From the NCBI GenBank assembly GCA_963971305.1, contig OZ020308.1, forward strand, positions 29,231,275-29,295,274: a stretch of DNA of 64,000 nt, in the 5' to 3' direction. Position 1 is the stretch's first letter; every line of letters starts with the position of its first letter. Origin of the DNA: Arcuatula senhousia (taxonomy: Eukaryota > Mollusca > Bivalvia > Mytilida > Mytilidae). Shown piece after piece: positions 47,665 to 59,470 of the stretch. The position numbers and the translations under genes are program-made. Below the pieces are notes generated by a model, which saw only the letters and a program-made list of their open reading frames with translations, was not told the DNA's origin and ran no database searches.

Positions 47665-49002
47665 TTGGTTTAGAGAAATAATTAATTGTATCGACTAATG
47701 TTAAACCTCTTAGGCCCCATCTAACCCAGATTAGAATATTAAGTGTTCAGTTCTTAGAATAACGATTTGGAATGTTTTCGATGTACTGATTTATAAAAAA
47801 AGATGTTACAATGGGATATAATTTACTAGGGGGGGGGGGTGGTCAAAATCACAATTATATATGGTCTTGCGCTAAGCCATGTTTCTAAACCTAATATAGG
47901 TGGTTAATCAATTATCATTGAAATATACTTTTTATGTAATGTAATTTGTTTTAGTTCAAAAAGATACATATGTGAAGAGTGTGGAAAATACTTTTGCTCC
48001 AAATTTTCCCTAAATCGGCACATGGTCAGTCTACACTCAGGACAAAGCCAATATCTGTGTGAGGATTGTGGGAGGTCGTTTTGCAGTAAAGATCATTTAG
48101 AGGGCCACAAAACTTCAAAACACAAGGCACCAAAAAGATTTTTTTGTGAAAATTGCAATAATTCTTTTGTGTACAAGAAAGACTTGGAATATCACAAGAA
48201 GAAAAAAGTTTGCCGTAAGACCCAGTTACTTGATAAAAGGTTTACTTGTGACATTTGCTCAAAAACATTTCGTCTAAAAAAGGTTCTAAAGCAACACTTC
48301 AGGGTACATGAAGACCCCAAATACAACTGTCACAAATGTGGCAAACTATTTAGATGGAATTCGTCACTTAAAGAACACTTAAAAGTTTGTGGCATGACTA
48401 AAGATAAAAAAAATACGCTAGCAGAAGGAGCAATAGGAGACAAAAACAGCATGGAAACAGGAGAGGAAGAAAACAGGGAAACAGGAGAGGAAGAAAGCAT
48501 GGAAACAGGAGGGGAAGAAAACAGGGAAACAGGAGAGGAAGAAAACAGGGAAACAGGAGAGGAAGAAAACAGGGAAACAGGAGAGGAAGAAAACAGGGAA
48601 ACAGGAGAGGAAGAAAGCAGGGAAACAGGGGACAAAGAAAGCAGGGAAACAGAAAATGGCGAAAACAGGGAAACAGGAGACAAAATAAGCAGGAAAACAG
48701 GAAAGGACAAAAACAGTGAAATTGGAAACGACGAAAACATGGAAACAGGAAACAAAGAAAGCAGGGAAATAGGAGAGGACAAAAGCAGGCAAACAGGAAA
48801 CAACGAAAACACAGAAACAGGGGACAAGGAAAGGAGGAAAACAGGAGAGGACAAAAGAAGGGAAACAGGAGGCGACGAAAGCAGGGAAACAGGAGATGAC
48901 GAAAACAGGGAAACAGGAGATGACGAAAGCAGGGAAACAGGAGACGACCAAAGCAGGGAAATAGGAGACGACGAAAGCAGGGAAACGGGAGACACGAGAT
49001 AA
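47274..49002 (+). CDS. C2H2 zinc-finger protein with acidic octapeptide-repeat tail (two exons, 359 aa)
   Basis: Exon 1 is 47274-47305 (AAAATGG start context, ends CG|GTGAGT). The intron is 47306-47954 (ends TTTGTTTTAG) and exon 2 is 47955-49002. Splicing gives MADQNNNLSYR then SKRYICEECG in frame. Five fingers follow: C17/C20/H33/H38, C46/C49/H62/H67, C75/C78/H91/C97, C109/C112/H125/H129 and C136/C139/H152/C156; the third and fifth end in Cys. From about residue 170 the protein is about 22 copies of an 8-residue unit of ETGEEENR / ETGDDESR type, encoded by a 24-bp minisatellite. The fingers suggest DNA binding and nuclear location; the tail may be a flexible acidic region. Exon 1, promoter and part of the intron lie in the left TIR. 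An internal ATG at 48022 exists but would cut finger 1. AATAAA lies at 49143. Long frames on the opposite strand are repeat shadows. Confidence 0.85.
48454..48999 (+). repeat. 24-bp coding minisatellite
   Basis: About 22 units of GAAACAGGAGAGGAAGAAAA-type sequence encode ETGEEENR-like octapeptides. 5' units are nearly identical (EEENR), middle units are diverged (KDKNS, NNENT), and 3' units form a second homogeneous group (GDDESR). Units keep the reading frame throughout, so selection for an open frame is plausible. Confidence 0.95.
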
Positions 49003-49142
49003 AGACGTCTTAAAAACTAAATTGTCTACGAGTTAATATAATTATGTGATCTAGTCAGGGTTTATGTTTTCGTCTTGTCTGCAAAGCGGGATTGAACATA
49101 GGTGTTGCCTTGGCGGCGGCGGCTGTTTTGCTGTTAAATATC

Positions 49143-49148
49143 AATAAA
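49143..49148 (+). terminator. Candidate polyadenylation signal of the zinc-finger gene
   Basis: AATAAA about 140 nt after the stop codon; no cleavage evidence is available from sequence alone. Confidence 0.4.
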
Positions 49149-49179
49149 TGTTGTTAACAAAAGTACCGAGCTGGGAGTC

Positions 49180-49935
49180 CCTGAACATCTCAAAAACTAT
49201 AAGTCCTGGGTTGATGAAATTTGTTTAAATATGCATATGCCCAATAGCTCACCTCAGTTGCATTATCAACATTTGACCTCGACCTTGATATTCCGGTTGA
49301 GTTGCTATGACATTTTCAACACATTGTACCAGCAAAATATATTTATATCTCGAAAGCTACACGTAAATTAAATAGGTAAAAAAGGTACTAACAAAACTAT
49401 CGAACTCGGGCGATAAATCTCAAATGTCCAAGAGTTGACTTGGCTTGGTTCAGGTATTTTGAAAAAAGTGGTGGGTTAAACCCGATTTTATAGCACCAAA
49501 CCTCCCTCTTCTAAATGAAACTTAATCAATGCTTATTCGGTGATTGGCTGTGAGAGTTGTACCTTGACCTTGCTCCTTGTGACCTTGGCCTCATTTTATT
49601 TGGGATACCTTAGCATTTTTAAACATAAGAGTTCAAATTTGATTGTTATATCATTCATGAATGAACAAGGAATCTGTGAGAAAAATGCTACGAAAATTTT
49701 CAACAATTGACCAGTAATGTTGAAAATTGACTGAGTCGGTAAACAGGAAGTAGATATCCGACAGACCTAGTTTCGATATTCGCGATAAAGGACATCATAC
49801 TGAAGCCATATACCAAATTTCAAGTCACTGTGATATGTAGTTGCTGAAAAAACTGTTACGAAAGTTATGTTGCGGACGGACGGACAGAGGTAAACCAGTA
49901 TACCCCCCTCTTCTTCGAAGCGGGGTATAATTAAG
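49180..49935. repeat. Dispersed repeat ending in a GGAC microsatellite
   Basis: CTCAAAAACTATAAGTCC and related text, TTGACCTTG(C/A)-type blocks, then GACCTTGGCC, GCGGACGGACGGACAG (49872) and TATACCCCCCTCTTCTTCG/GCGGGGTATAAT. The closing GGGTATAATA motif also appears at 53388 and, in part, at 50475, so this is another pearl-like family. No gene. Confidence 0.55.
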
Positions 49936-50564
49936 AAATACACGTTGAAGTTATTCATAATTCAAATAGTGCCACAGGCGAGACATACCTAAGTGTTAAG
50001 TTACTCACGTTTGATGTATACAAAAGAAGTGCAGGTAGTCTTTATGTCTTATACTTCTCCGTCCGTATCCTGTCGTTGTATAGGAACACTTGCCTTATTA
50101 GTTAGTGTCTCTACTACGCAGTACATGTACTTGAAATAAGAATTGAACTGTCGCATATTTATACAATATATACATGTATCTTAATGCCAGTTTATCCAGA
50201 GTCTTGTCATGCTTGTATACATATTTTTTCACTAATTTATGCAAACAGTAGAAAACTGTGATATTTTTTACAATGCATTTGTTATTTGTTACTTTTGCAA
50301 GAGAGCAATGATAAATAAAAAAAAATATGTAATTTTTATTTTCTTCTTAGCCCTTTTATCCTTTATAATGATTGTCCGTAGTTCTTTTCCTATATATGTT
50401 TTCAGAATTATGTTTTCTTGGATTATTTCTGGAGTCCTCAATTGTTATCCCCCAGTCCAACAGAGTTGGGGAGGGGGTATACTAGTATAGCGTTTGATTT
50501 GTTTGTTCGTACGTAAGTATTAATGGATTTTGGTTTGTCAATAAATTAGGAATTGTAAACACCA

Positions 50565-50835
50565 GTGGGTGAAGCAAAGAGGCACCAATGGGGCATTCGA
50601 ATGTCAAAAGTCCAAAAGGGCAACGACAAAACCAATACAACACGAATGAGAACAGCACAAAGAAACAAATAAAAAAAACACAAAATCAACCGAACAGAAA
50701 TCAACAACGCGAACTCAAGTCGTAACGAGATTGGATTCAGGTGCTCCGGAAGACTAAGCAGTTCCTGCTTGCTATAGCACACCCGTCGCGCAGCCAATTT
50801 CCAATTCAGTGTGTCAAATCCGATAAAGGAAAACA
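50565..50835 (-). pseudogene. 3' tail fragment of the Penelope-like retroelement family
   Basis: The minus strand reads FSFIGFDTLNWKLAARRV, CYSKQELLSLPEHLN and ISLR, the same tail found at 6.6 and 41.6 kb. A 102-codon frame (50546-50854) covers it but represents only the retroelement tail. Confidence 0.55.
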
Positions 50836-50849
50836 AGTTCCAAAAATAG

Positions 50850-51150
50850 GGCACCTTGACCTACATTGTCCAAATGAATGACTCATGTTAAAGTTATGGT
50901 TAATGTCAATATCTCGGCAACCGCAAGTGATATTGGATCACAGGGTACATCTTGGATAGCAATCATCATCCGTATTAAAATAAGGTCACCCTGACCTACA
51001 ATTTCTGCATGGATATCTCAGGTTAAAGTTTTTGTTAAGGTCCATATCTCTGTACCTGCAAGTGGTAGAGGAATGATATTTGGTGGGTATATCTTGAATA
51101 GTAATTAACATCTGTTCCAGATTTAGGTCACCTTGACTTACATTCTAAGT
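50850..51150 (+). repeat. Two pearl-type core units
   Basis: Two units of about 150 bp with GTTAAGGTCCATATCTC-type, GCAAGTG(G/A)TA, GGGTATATCTTGAATAG and AAGGTCACC(C/T)TGAC blocks. Similar cores occur at 62.2-62.8 kb. Confidence 0.65.
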
Positions 51151-51308
51151 TTTACTACATGTTTAAGTAATACCAAAATATATTGATTCTAAATTAACAA
51201 AGGCAACAAACAGTTGAACCAATGAAAACACAAGGACATAAAACCAGTTGTAAACTACCCAAACAACTTTCAACTACAATAACATTGGTTTTTAATAAGC
51301 ATGAAACT

Positions 51309-54300
51309 CTACACATTTAAATCCTCTGGTGGTAAGCCAAGTCGAAGTGATGGAAGAATTTTTGATTCGTCCACCTTGTAATGAAACCGCACTGGTTGAA
51401 CCCCTTTCGGGTGTTCTGACAGGTGACCTATCTTGCCATGTCGTCCAGGTTTTGGCACCAAAGTATCGAATAAATGATCTCTGAAAAAAAAGTATTTTGA
51501 TATGATATGATATATACTATAAAGTCATGCCCGGAACCAAACAATACATCCACCAGACAAGAAACAGTAAGTAAGGGTCGGGATATTAAATATAATACAA
51601 GAATATGCCCAAAAGACATAATGCACCATCTTACAATTTGGGACGGACGGACGGACGAACAGACCCGAACACTATATGCTCCTACTTTCGTAAATTGGGC
51701 ATAATAATTTAGTGTGAACAAATAGTATTCCAGCAAGTATACATAAATATAACTCTTGAAAATAGTTAGTCTGAATTAAGTGAATAATATTAAAAGGTAC
51801 CGAATTTGAGCAATATTGGTAAATGCAAAGTTTATAAACAAGCTTCAATTAATCAAATATATGGAATGCCAACGGGTGCTTCTAATAGAGGAGGGACATG
51901 CCTAACAGAACAGAACTACCCAACAGACAGCGCCCCCTGTTATCATAATCGCAAATAATTCAACATATTGAGAAAGTACAATTTACGCATGTTAGAACTA
52001 GGGATTCCAATTATTAAAGTGTACATTATAAAACATTCTAAAATGCAATAACGTATAATAAATTAAACACATAGGAAGTTACAATCTATTATTACACTTC
52101 AGTACTCTACATGCTCTAACAATTAACAAAAAAATGAAAAAAAAAATAAGTTTGCAATACTTCACTCCAAGTTTACGAATCCAGCATTACAATTTGGCAA
52201 TTCAACGATAGCCGTACTACAAATGATTAATTCGCAAGTTGCACTTATACATTTCAAGGATATTTTGAACACTTTGGCATTCCATACAACATGTACAAAT
52301 AACCATTCATTCACGGTTTAATAGCCAAATAATCTAAAAGAAACTTATATATATATTGCAGTCCAGTGTCTGTGTTATAAGGTTTAGTTAAATATTATAT
52401 TATTTTATAAAATTATTTAAATCAACTATTTAGGCTAAACAAAAATAATTGTTAGCCTCTCAACGACTACTTATGTTTTCAAAAACAGAAAGGAGGCTTC
52501 TACTTTCCAAAAAAGAGAGAAATAAATGAGACCATTGTTTTATATTGTAAATACTCTGCACTAGCGATAAGTAATGTGGCAGGTGGTTTTATTTTATAAA
52601 AACAAGAATAAAAGGTTCAATGAGGCACAGACGGGAAGAGAATGAGAAGCTAAAAATAATTTTGCCTGAAAAGAGTAAAAAAACAAATGGAAACCGATTC
52701 ATGAAAAAAGGGAAACTCTACCTTAAAGTTATCGTTGATATTCTGGTAAATTGTTGAGTCTCCAGTGTGGCATTGTTTTCACTGCTTCCAATATCATCGA
52801 AATCTATAGCAAGGTCAACGAGGCTTCTATCTCCATCTACTTCCTGTTTGTCATACACTCTTGCGTTTGATGTCTGCATTTGGAATGACCTGTAAATAAT
52901 GATATATAATTGTCAAACAACGCTCTTAAAAGAAATAAATTATGCTACACCTATATAACGAACTTTTTGTCTAGGAAAGACTCATCGGAGGGGATCCCAC
53001 CCAATAGTTTTTACAATCGATGTACTATAAAACAATGAAAGAACCTTAACACGCTCATATACCCCATACGCCCACATTTTAGACAGAGGTTATCTATCAA
53101 AACTTAAGTAAGATTTGTTGCCTTTTCAAATCAGCTCGTTTAACAGGAAGTAGGTGATCGACAGACATGAAATTTGTTGCCTTTTCAAATCAGCTCGTTT
53201 AACAGGAAGTAGGTGATCGACAGACATGAAAACGTATCCCATCATATGAGACCCCTCCGGAAGCTACATACCAAATATGAAAAGTCTACGATAAATAATT
53301 GCTGAGAAATGATCTGTTCCGTAAATTTTTATCACGGACGGACAGACGGACCAGTCAAATATTATACTCTTTGCAACTGCCTTGTGTGGGGTATAATAAA
53401 ATAAGAATATGTCATACATGAAACAAATTACAACTACTAAGTTCAATCTATGCTTTTATGGGGCAACCAAACCTTGAAATTTTAACAATTACAAAAAATA
53501 AACGTTGTATCTACGTTATGACAGAGCCAAAAAGTATACACATTTTCAACTTATATTCTTAAGGATCCAAGTCTTACCTATAAGGGTTCATTCGCATTGC
53601 ATGTAGTTGAGATATTTTCGCCATATCCCGATTTAAAATAGTTCCTATAGGTACTCCATTACTGGTGGATGACCTTTCAGCTAATTCCCCCATAAAGTTT
53701 TCTGCAACTAACGTGGAAACACTCCGCCAGTTGTATGTTCCACCTTTTACCATTCCATATAGTAATAAATGAGCGTCAATGCTGCACAGCAACCCTTCAA
53801 AGGTAACCCGTGGTATTCCTTTCACATACATGGTAGGAGGAGGAAATACTTGAAAATTGTATCCGTCTAGTAGCCACTGCCTGAATGCGACGCTACGTTT
53901 ACACCTTTCAAATGCTGATAAGCCTGTCATATCTTCAGCCTCATGCCATTCCCGTATGAGACGGCAAAAGTTGGCCGCATTTCTGTCTCCATTACTAATC
54001 ATTTTAGATTCGACATTTTCGGAAAACATTGTACGGACAAATGAGTCACTTTGTTGATGCATGATTTTTCCATCCTCTTGGACGTCTAACATTGCCAATG
54101 GTAAAATGGAGCTATCTTCAACAGCGACTTTCTTCCATGCTGTCACACGAATGTTATCTAGCCCAGTCCTGATTAATTTTGATTTGATATTAGTCCGAAT
54201 ATGTGTTCCGTCCATCACTCTCACCTCTAGTTGATTCCTTGAAATGCTGCGTTCTGGTTTATAAAGTGGAGAAAAGATTATCTTTTGGGTTTGCTTTTCG

Positions 54301-57300
54301 TCCGATATTTGAACTGTTTTTGTAACCGTTGCATTGTCATAAAACGATTTCTCGTAATTTGGCCAAACAGAGTAGCAATAAGCAACAGCAAGAACATGTT
54401 TTGGATATTGCTTTGAGTTAACTACTTTTTTGCATAAATCTTTTAGCGCTTTCACTTGTCGTTTACTTGTTTTCTTTCTTTCAGGGACATTAATATTTGA
54501 ACCTAATCCACAAACTTCTGCAATCTTATTTATTAGTTCTGTTTTACGCAGAGTTGAAGGCACTTTCAAGTTGACACTTTGTAGCCTAATGTTTAAGTAC
54601 TTAACAATATCTTTTATTTCATAAGCTGTCATGTCTTTATTAAGCTGTTCGACATCGGAAAACAGTTTTTCGACATACTCAACGCTTAAAGCCATCCATT
54701 TTTGCTTTCTCTTTCCTTCACAAAGTACTTTGTAAAAGACCGCATAGTCACTTTCGTTCAATGTTATAGAAGGTTTGTCATTTTCTGCCCGTGTCTCATC
54801 TTGTATATCATCTGGTCTTTGTGGTTCAATTTCCTCATTTCGATCATCCGTACCTATTCCTGTGGATTCGATGTTCTGATTTCCATGCTCTTCGACTTGT
54901 TGAAAACAAATATTTTCAAAGTTTTCATTCACCAAAGACATGATTTCATTTCCTTCTGTGTTCTCTGTTTCCGTCTCATCTGTGCTTTGCACATTTTCCT
55001 TGAACAACCAAATTGGTGTCATGAGTTTAGGATAATCTTTAGCTTTATTCACAACATTTGCTTTTAAGTGCTTGATTGTAATGAATCCATCTTCTCCTAC
55101 AACTGTGTCATATTCGCAAGTGTATTCGCAGTCACCATAAATGCTAAGCAAACAATCTAAAAGCTGTTTCTTGCTCATCGATTTCACCTCCGTCCAAAGT
55201 TGGCGTTGTACCCCAAAAAGTGTTAATGGTCGGTCTTCAATGTCATAATCTTTCAATTTCGCAAATTGTCCATCAAACGTTACACAAGGAACATGAAGAT
55301 TGTTGTCATGACATGCATTCAAAATTTGTTCCATTAAACGCCTTGCAGTTGATATAGTAAGACTATATCCTTTATACAAATATGAAATGGGAATACCATG
55401 TCCAACTTCTTTATCCCATGTTCTATCCATATCGCTGATGAGATATACTAAGACCTCTGAGGCAGTTGGTTTTCTAAGTCGATACGATTCTTCAACATAC
55501 TTTGTTGCCTTTATGGTTGTGTCGAGAAGCTCGTCAAGACTTATTTCTTCAACGCTGGATGAGCTAGTTGGAACTATCAGCGGCTGTAGATATGGAGTAT
55601 TCAAATGGTTATCGGGCGAAAAAGTGGTATTTGTAACTCGTGAAAGGGAGGGAAATTCCCCCACAAATTCTGCTGATAAACGGTGACTTTCAATATTTTT
55701 CGAAAGATCTTTTATGTCTTGTGTTACTTTCGTGGGCATTTTCGGTGTTTCGCTATAGAAAATCTGCTTGATCTTTTCAACAGCTTGATCAACTAACTCA
55801 TTATTCGGCTTAAGTCGAAACACTGTTGTGCTGTCCTCATTCCAGCTAATATACAGATGTTCATGTGCTTTCAAAACACTAGCTTCTAGCAGACATTGCA
55901 GGGAATGCCGTTTCAATACTTCATAGTACACTGGCGTTGCACCAGTATAGCTTGGTAATGGACATTTAAACTCTACAGATATCAGTGGTCCATCTGGAGA
56001 ATGTAAGCTTCCATCCGGTGAAACTATCAACAATTTCTTACCGTCGGCGTCAGAAATCTCATAACAACCTTCTTCGTGAAATATATAGTTCGGGTAAAGA
56101 ACTGGTAGAATTTTTCCAACGAGAGTTGCTATGGCGTTGTCCTCATTTTTAGTACCATGTTCCATTGCTCTTTTTTGTGCCATTCCTGGTTCCATTGGTT
56201 TTTTTCCTCCTATTGCAACACTGAAATATTCTTTTTGTGCAGCCAGAGTATCTAATCCTAATGCTTTATAAGCTTGGCTACCAGTAACTTTAACTGTTTT
56301 ACGCAGTTCAAACCACTCGTCCGTTCTTTGTTTTACTAGCGGCGATGGAATGTCATCTGTACCTAGCAATAAGCGAACATCATTAGGTGACTTAAGTTCT
56401 CTGTAATTTTGTTGTTTCTCTAAAACACAGTATTTCTCTTGGTAAATAAACAAATGTCTCGATCCTTGTAAAAATGATGCTACACGTGCGACATTATCAA
56501 CCACAGATATCAAATCTTTCAAACAGATGTTTATTTCATGTAGAAATGTTCTAATTCTATTGATCGCATACTTGTACTTTGCATCTGGAGATTTTTCATA
56601 CTGCTTTAATATTCTCTCTAACACCACAGACTTTTTAGCTTTGCTTTGTCGCAAACCTCTAATACTAATGCTGATTTTTTGTATTCCTTGTAGGCATAAT
56701 TGAATAATACAGTGTTGGCATTCCTTTGGTATATTGGACACATAATCAAAGCCTTTGTCAAGATTTGTAAGCACTATTTGCAATATTTCGTCAAACATTC
56801 GTACAGTTTCATCCTTTTCCTTTTTGGCATGCGATAACTTTGGTTCGTCTTCTTGGTCCAGAAGAAATATATCGGCTGAGTTGGGAACAATTTTCTTTCC
56901 ATCAAACATGACAACGTGTGATTTTTCTTGCATCTTTTTTGAGTACATTTCTAAGTTCTGATCTAAAATCCCGGGTTCTAGGGTGTCGGGAATATCAACA
57001 GGAAGTAGAGGTCTATGTTTATCTAATATTGGTCTACTTGGAACCGCAAAATTAATTTTAGTGTCCTCAGGAGCATAGCAACCGATTTTAGTCTCTCTTT
57101 GTTTTACTAAATCTGTATGAGCGAATCCTCGCATAAAGCGAATAAATTGTCCCCCAAAAAGCTTGCGACCGGTCCAGAAGAAGTCCTTAGTTTCATTCGA
57201 ATATCTCATCTGTGACACGTTTGTCTGATCATGCCATTTTAAAGTATCTTTGAAGATTGAGAACGAAATATTGTTAGTGTTAAACTTGCCGTTTTCAATC

Positions 57301-57746
57301 AGCTTTACAAGCAGAGAAATAGTCTCATTGACAGATGAACTAGTAGACAAATCAAGAGTGCTTTGATCACCACTTTCAAATGATAGTTTCTTCTTGCTTT
57401 TAGAGTTTGGTGATGATGACAATTTTTTACCGTAACTGACGTTCCTATTCGCACATGCGGAGACAGTGTTTCTGTTTATTGATGGCGAGGGAGACATCAT
57501 TTTAGAAAAGGGTGAGGGAGTCATCCTGATAAGTAAGGGTGAGGGAGTCATTCTGGTAAGTAAGGGTGAGGGTGACATACTTTTCCTGAACGGCGAAGGA
57601 CTATATGCAGATCCTCTTCTAATGGGCGTGCTTATCACGGATGTTCGACATACTTTTTTCCCATAGACCTTGCTCTGTGATAAGGACCTTCTTTTCCTTG
57701 ACCTGTATATACTTAATGCTGGGGCCTTTTTTTTATAACGAGGCAT
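51309..57746 (-). CDS. Large YqaJ-type nuclease protein, three joined coding exons (about 1502 aa)
   Basis: Exons (minus strand): 57746-53578, 52889-52722, 51480-51309. The donors TATAG|GTAAGA and TTTAAG|GTAGAG and acceptors TTTACAG|GTC and TTTTTCAG|AGA keep the frame exactly, giving ...MNPYRSFQMQTS... and ...TITLRDHLFDTL... to a stop after PPEDLNV. The N-terminus (1-120) is basic with SPSP/TPSP repeats. Residues 472-645 are a YqaJ / lambda-exonuclease-type (PD-(D/E)XK) domain: TGS488-490, GTKNED531-536, SPDG576-579 and VEFK591-594, with E535, D578, E592 and K594 as likely catalytic set. Residues 1037-1080 look SAP-like. Blocks around VTFDGQ (822-827), MDGTHIRTN (1178-1186), FPPP (1301-1304) and AENF (1348-1351) resemble a large family I have seen in bivalve, cnidarian and sponge proteins with no assigned role. 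It is intact and convergent with the zinc-finger gene. It could be a mobile-element recombination protein (inference). Confidence 0.88.
51481..52721 (-). other. Intron of the YqaJ gene, with a minimal pearl-type element
   Basis: 1241 bp between the last two coding exons, GTAGAG...TTTTTTTCAG. It contains the short repeat at 51598-51706 and otherwise AT-rich sequence. Confidence 0.8.
51598..51706 (+). mobile_element. Minimal pearl-type element without tandem cores
   Basis: Starts ACAAGAATATGCCCAAAAG, ATAATGCACCATCTTAC. A GGACGGACGGACG microsatellite and CGAACACTATATGCTCC follow, ending CTTTCGTAAATTGGGCATAAT. It is the uninterrupted, core-less version of the element at 29.1-32.3 kb. Confidence 0.8.
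52890..53577 (-). other. Intron of the YqaJ gene, with a local tandem duplication
   Basis: 688 bp, GTAAGA...TTTACAG. About 53117-53228 holds a tandem duplication of roughly 58 bp (TTTGTTGCCTTTTCAAATC through GGTGATCGACAGACATGAA). It is followed by a GGACGGACAGACGG stretch and GGGTATAATA end, a pearl-like fragment. Confidence 0.8.
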
Positions 57747-59022
57747 CTTTTGGCCTAAAAATAAACGGGAAATGTTAGCATGACTTGATTCCAGATTTCT
57801 TAATCAGTATTGAAAATATTCAAGACGGAGCGGCCATTTGATTTTTATGGGGGTTAATGTTATGGATATTTTTTCATCTTGCATTATTTTAATTTTTGGA
57901 ATAAAAAACTACGCCGAGCGCAGCATGATACGACCGCAACAGGTTGAACCCTGTACGTTGAAAGCCCGATATGGATAGTCTTTTGTTTTGGACACATGCA
58001 GCCCACTGTGGACTTACAAAGTTATTGGACACATGCAACCTGTGGTGGACTTTAACACTCCAAGAAACACGCGTATCGAGCCATGTAATTTTTACTAACA
58101 CTTTGTACATGTATATGCGAATAGAATCTAAAGATTTTTACTAACAAGTTAAGATTTTTCATAACCCTAATTTTATGTCGTATGGAAAGCCGTATTGGAT
58201 CTCCGCATTAACAATTTATTTACAATTGGTGTCAATGGGGAAATGTTTAAGTTCCATGAGTTTGACAATTCAACAATTTGACCAACGTACAATTTATATT
58301 TCGCACGAGCGCAGCCTTTTAAGAAATGTTATTTCATTCAATTTGCTTTGATAAGTATAAAGTTAATGCAGTTGCTTTTGTGGAGTTTAGTAAAAAGTAC
58401 CTGGATCGATTCGCGTGTTCCTCGCGTGTAACATAATACTATCACAAAAATTTGCGGTCGTATAAAAATCGGAGCTTGGATTTTGTTTTCCCGCACTGTT
58501 GCGCGCAATTATTTTGGTTAACAATTCTCAACTGAGCCAAAAACATATTCCAGGCTTTAATGTAAAACACTGTTCTGACTTTTTATTTCCTCATGTTTCG
58601 CTTTTACATTACACCATAGCGTCTTCCCTCATTAATTCCCCAAATGTATGTGATTAGGTTTGTCAGTTACCCGGGTCAGTTACCTGCCCAAGGTCGGTGG
58701 TTTCCTCTGGGTACTCCTGTTTCCTCCACCATTGTAAAACTGACAGCCGTACATGGCCAAGGTGCGTCAATAAAGGGCGTTAAACCCCAACACACACACA
58801 CACACACACCCTTCATTAAAATCAAATGGTGTATTCTTTATATAACAATAACAGAATTCCAGAGTTCCCCGCCGAGCGCAAACTGAAAATCTTTGTCGGC
58901 TGGTTGAACTGGAAGAAGTTCAGAGAGACCTGAAAACCAATCCCATCATAAGGGACCACTATCTGAAGCTGCATACAAGCTATCGAAAGCTTAAATACTG
59001 CTTTTGTAAAAATGCTCAAACT
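57747..59022. other. 5' region of the YqaJ gene with a dispersed repeat
   Basis: Two acceptor-like sites lie on the minus strand: TTATTTTTAG ending at 57755, eight bases before the ATG, and CTGATTAAG ending at 57799, from which the frame is open into the ATG. A dispersed repeat occupies about 58640-58810 (GGGTCAGTTACCTGCCC, TAAAGGGCGTTAAACCC, then (CA)n). No other gene is seen. Confidence 0.6.
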
Positions 59023-59470
59023 AAAAATGTCATACAGTGCGGTGCTCAAACCAAATTAGGGAATAAACCCCGATTTATCGAAAACTACGGGTTTTTGACA
59101 AACGTCGTCTTATCTACATTATTTATATTACCCAGGGGGTATATCGAACACAGAAAATCGACACAAGCATTTGTTAATTTGACAGAAACACCCGTCGAAA
59201 GTACCCCCGTTAAAAATATCAACTCCACTGGCCCGGTTTTCCTTCAATAGCTTTTTTATTCACAAATCAATCATTACTTATAAATGATTAGGGGTTGTAT
59301 TGACAATCTGGGAGCCGAAACGCAATATTTACAAAGTGAACCGTGATATAGTATACTGGCAACAACATAGTTTTTACTCACCGATAGCTTAAATTATTGT
59401 TTTGGTCCGCCATTTTGACGTTCTCAACCGAAATTATGACCTTCTCAAACGAATTGGGCTTCACCCCTTG
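59023..59470 (-). repeat. Right terminal inverted repeat
   Basis: The complement of 47217-47664 with three mismatches and no indel. It lacks the 121-bp insertion of the left copy and continues as CTTGATTTGGTGTA to 59480. Confidence 0.95.
59382..59413 (-). other. Second copy of the MADQNNNLSY first exon
   Basis: ATG at 59413 on the minus strand, ending CG|GTGAGT, base-for-base the same as zinc-finger exon 1. It lies 1.6 kb upstream of the YqaJ open frame and points into it. Joined to the strong acceptor at 57755 it meets an early stop. Joined at the weaker acceptor (exon from 57798) it reads in frame through NLESSHANISRLFLGQK into MPRYKKK. It could be a coding exon, a 5' UTR exon or unused. 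Confidence 0.6.

Noticed and set aside
48330..48995. Long minus-strand frames opposite the zinc-finger tail (221 and 177 codons)
   Set aside because: They are the complement of the 24-bp minisatellite, which leaves all frames open; no start context, domain or splice support.
54702..55067. Plus-strand frames within the YqaJ gene (for example 121 codons here, others at 53857-57666)
   Set aside because: Shadows of the long minus-strand coding exon.
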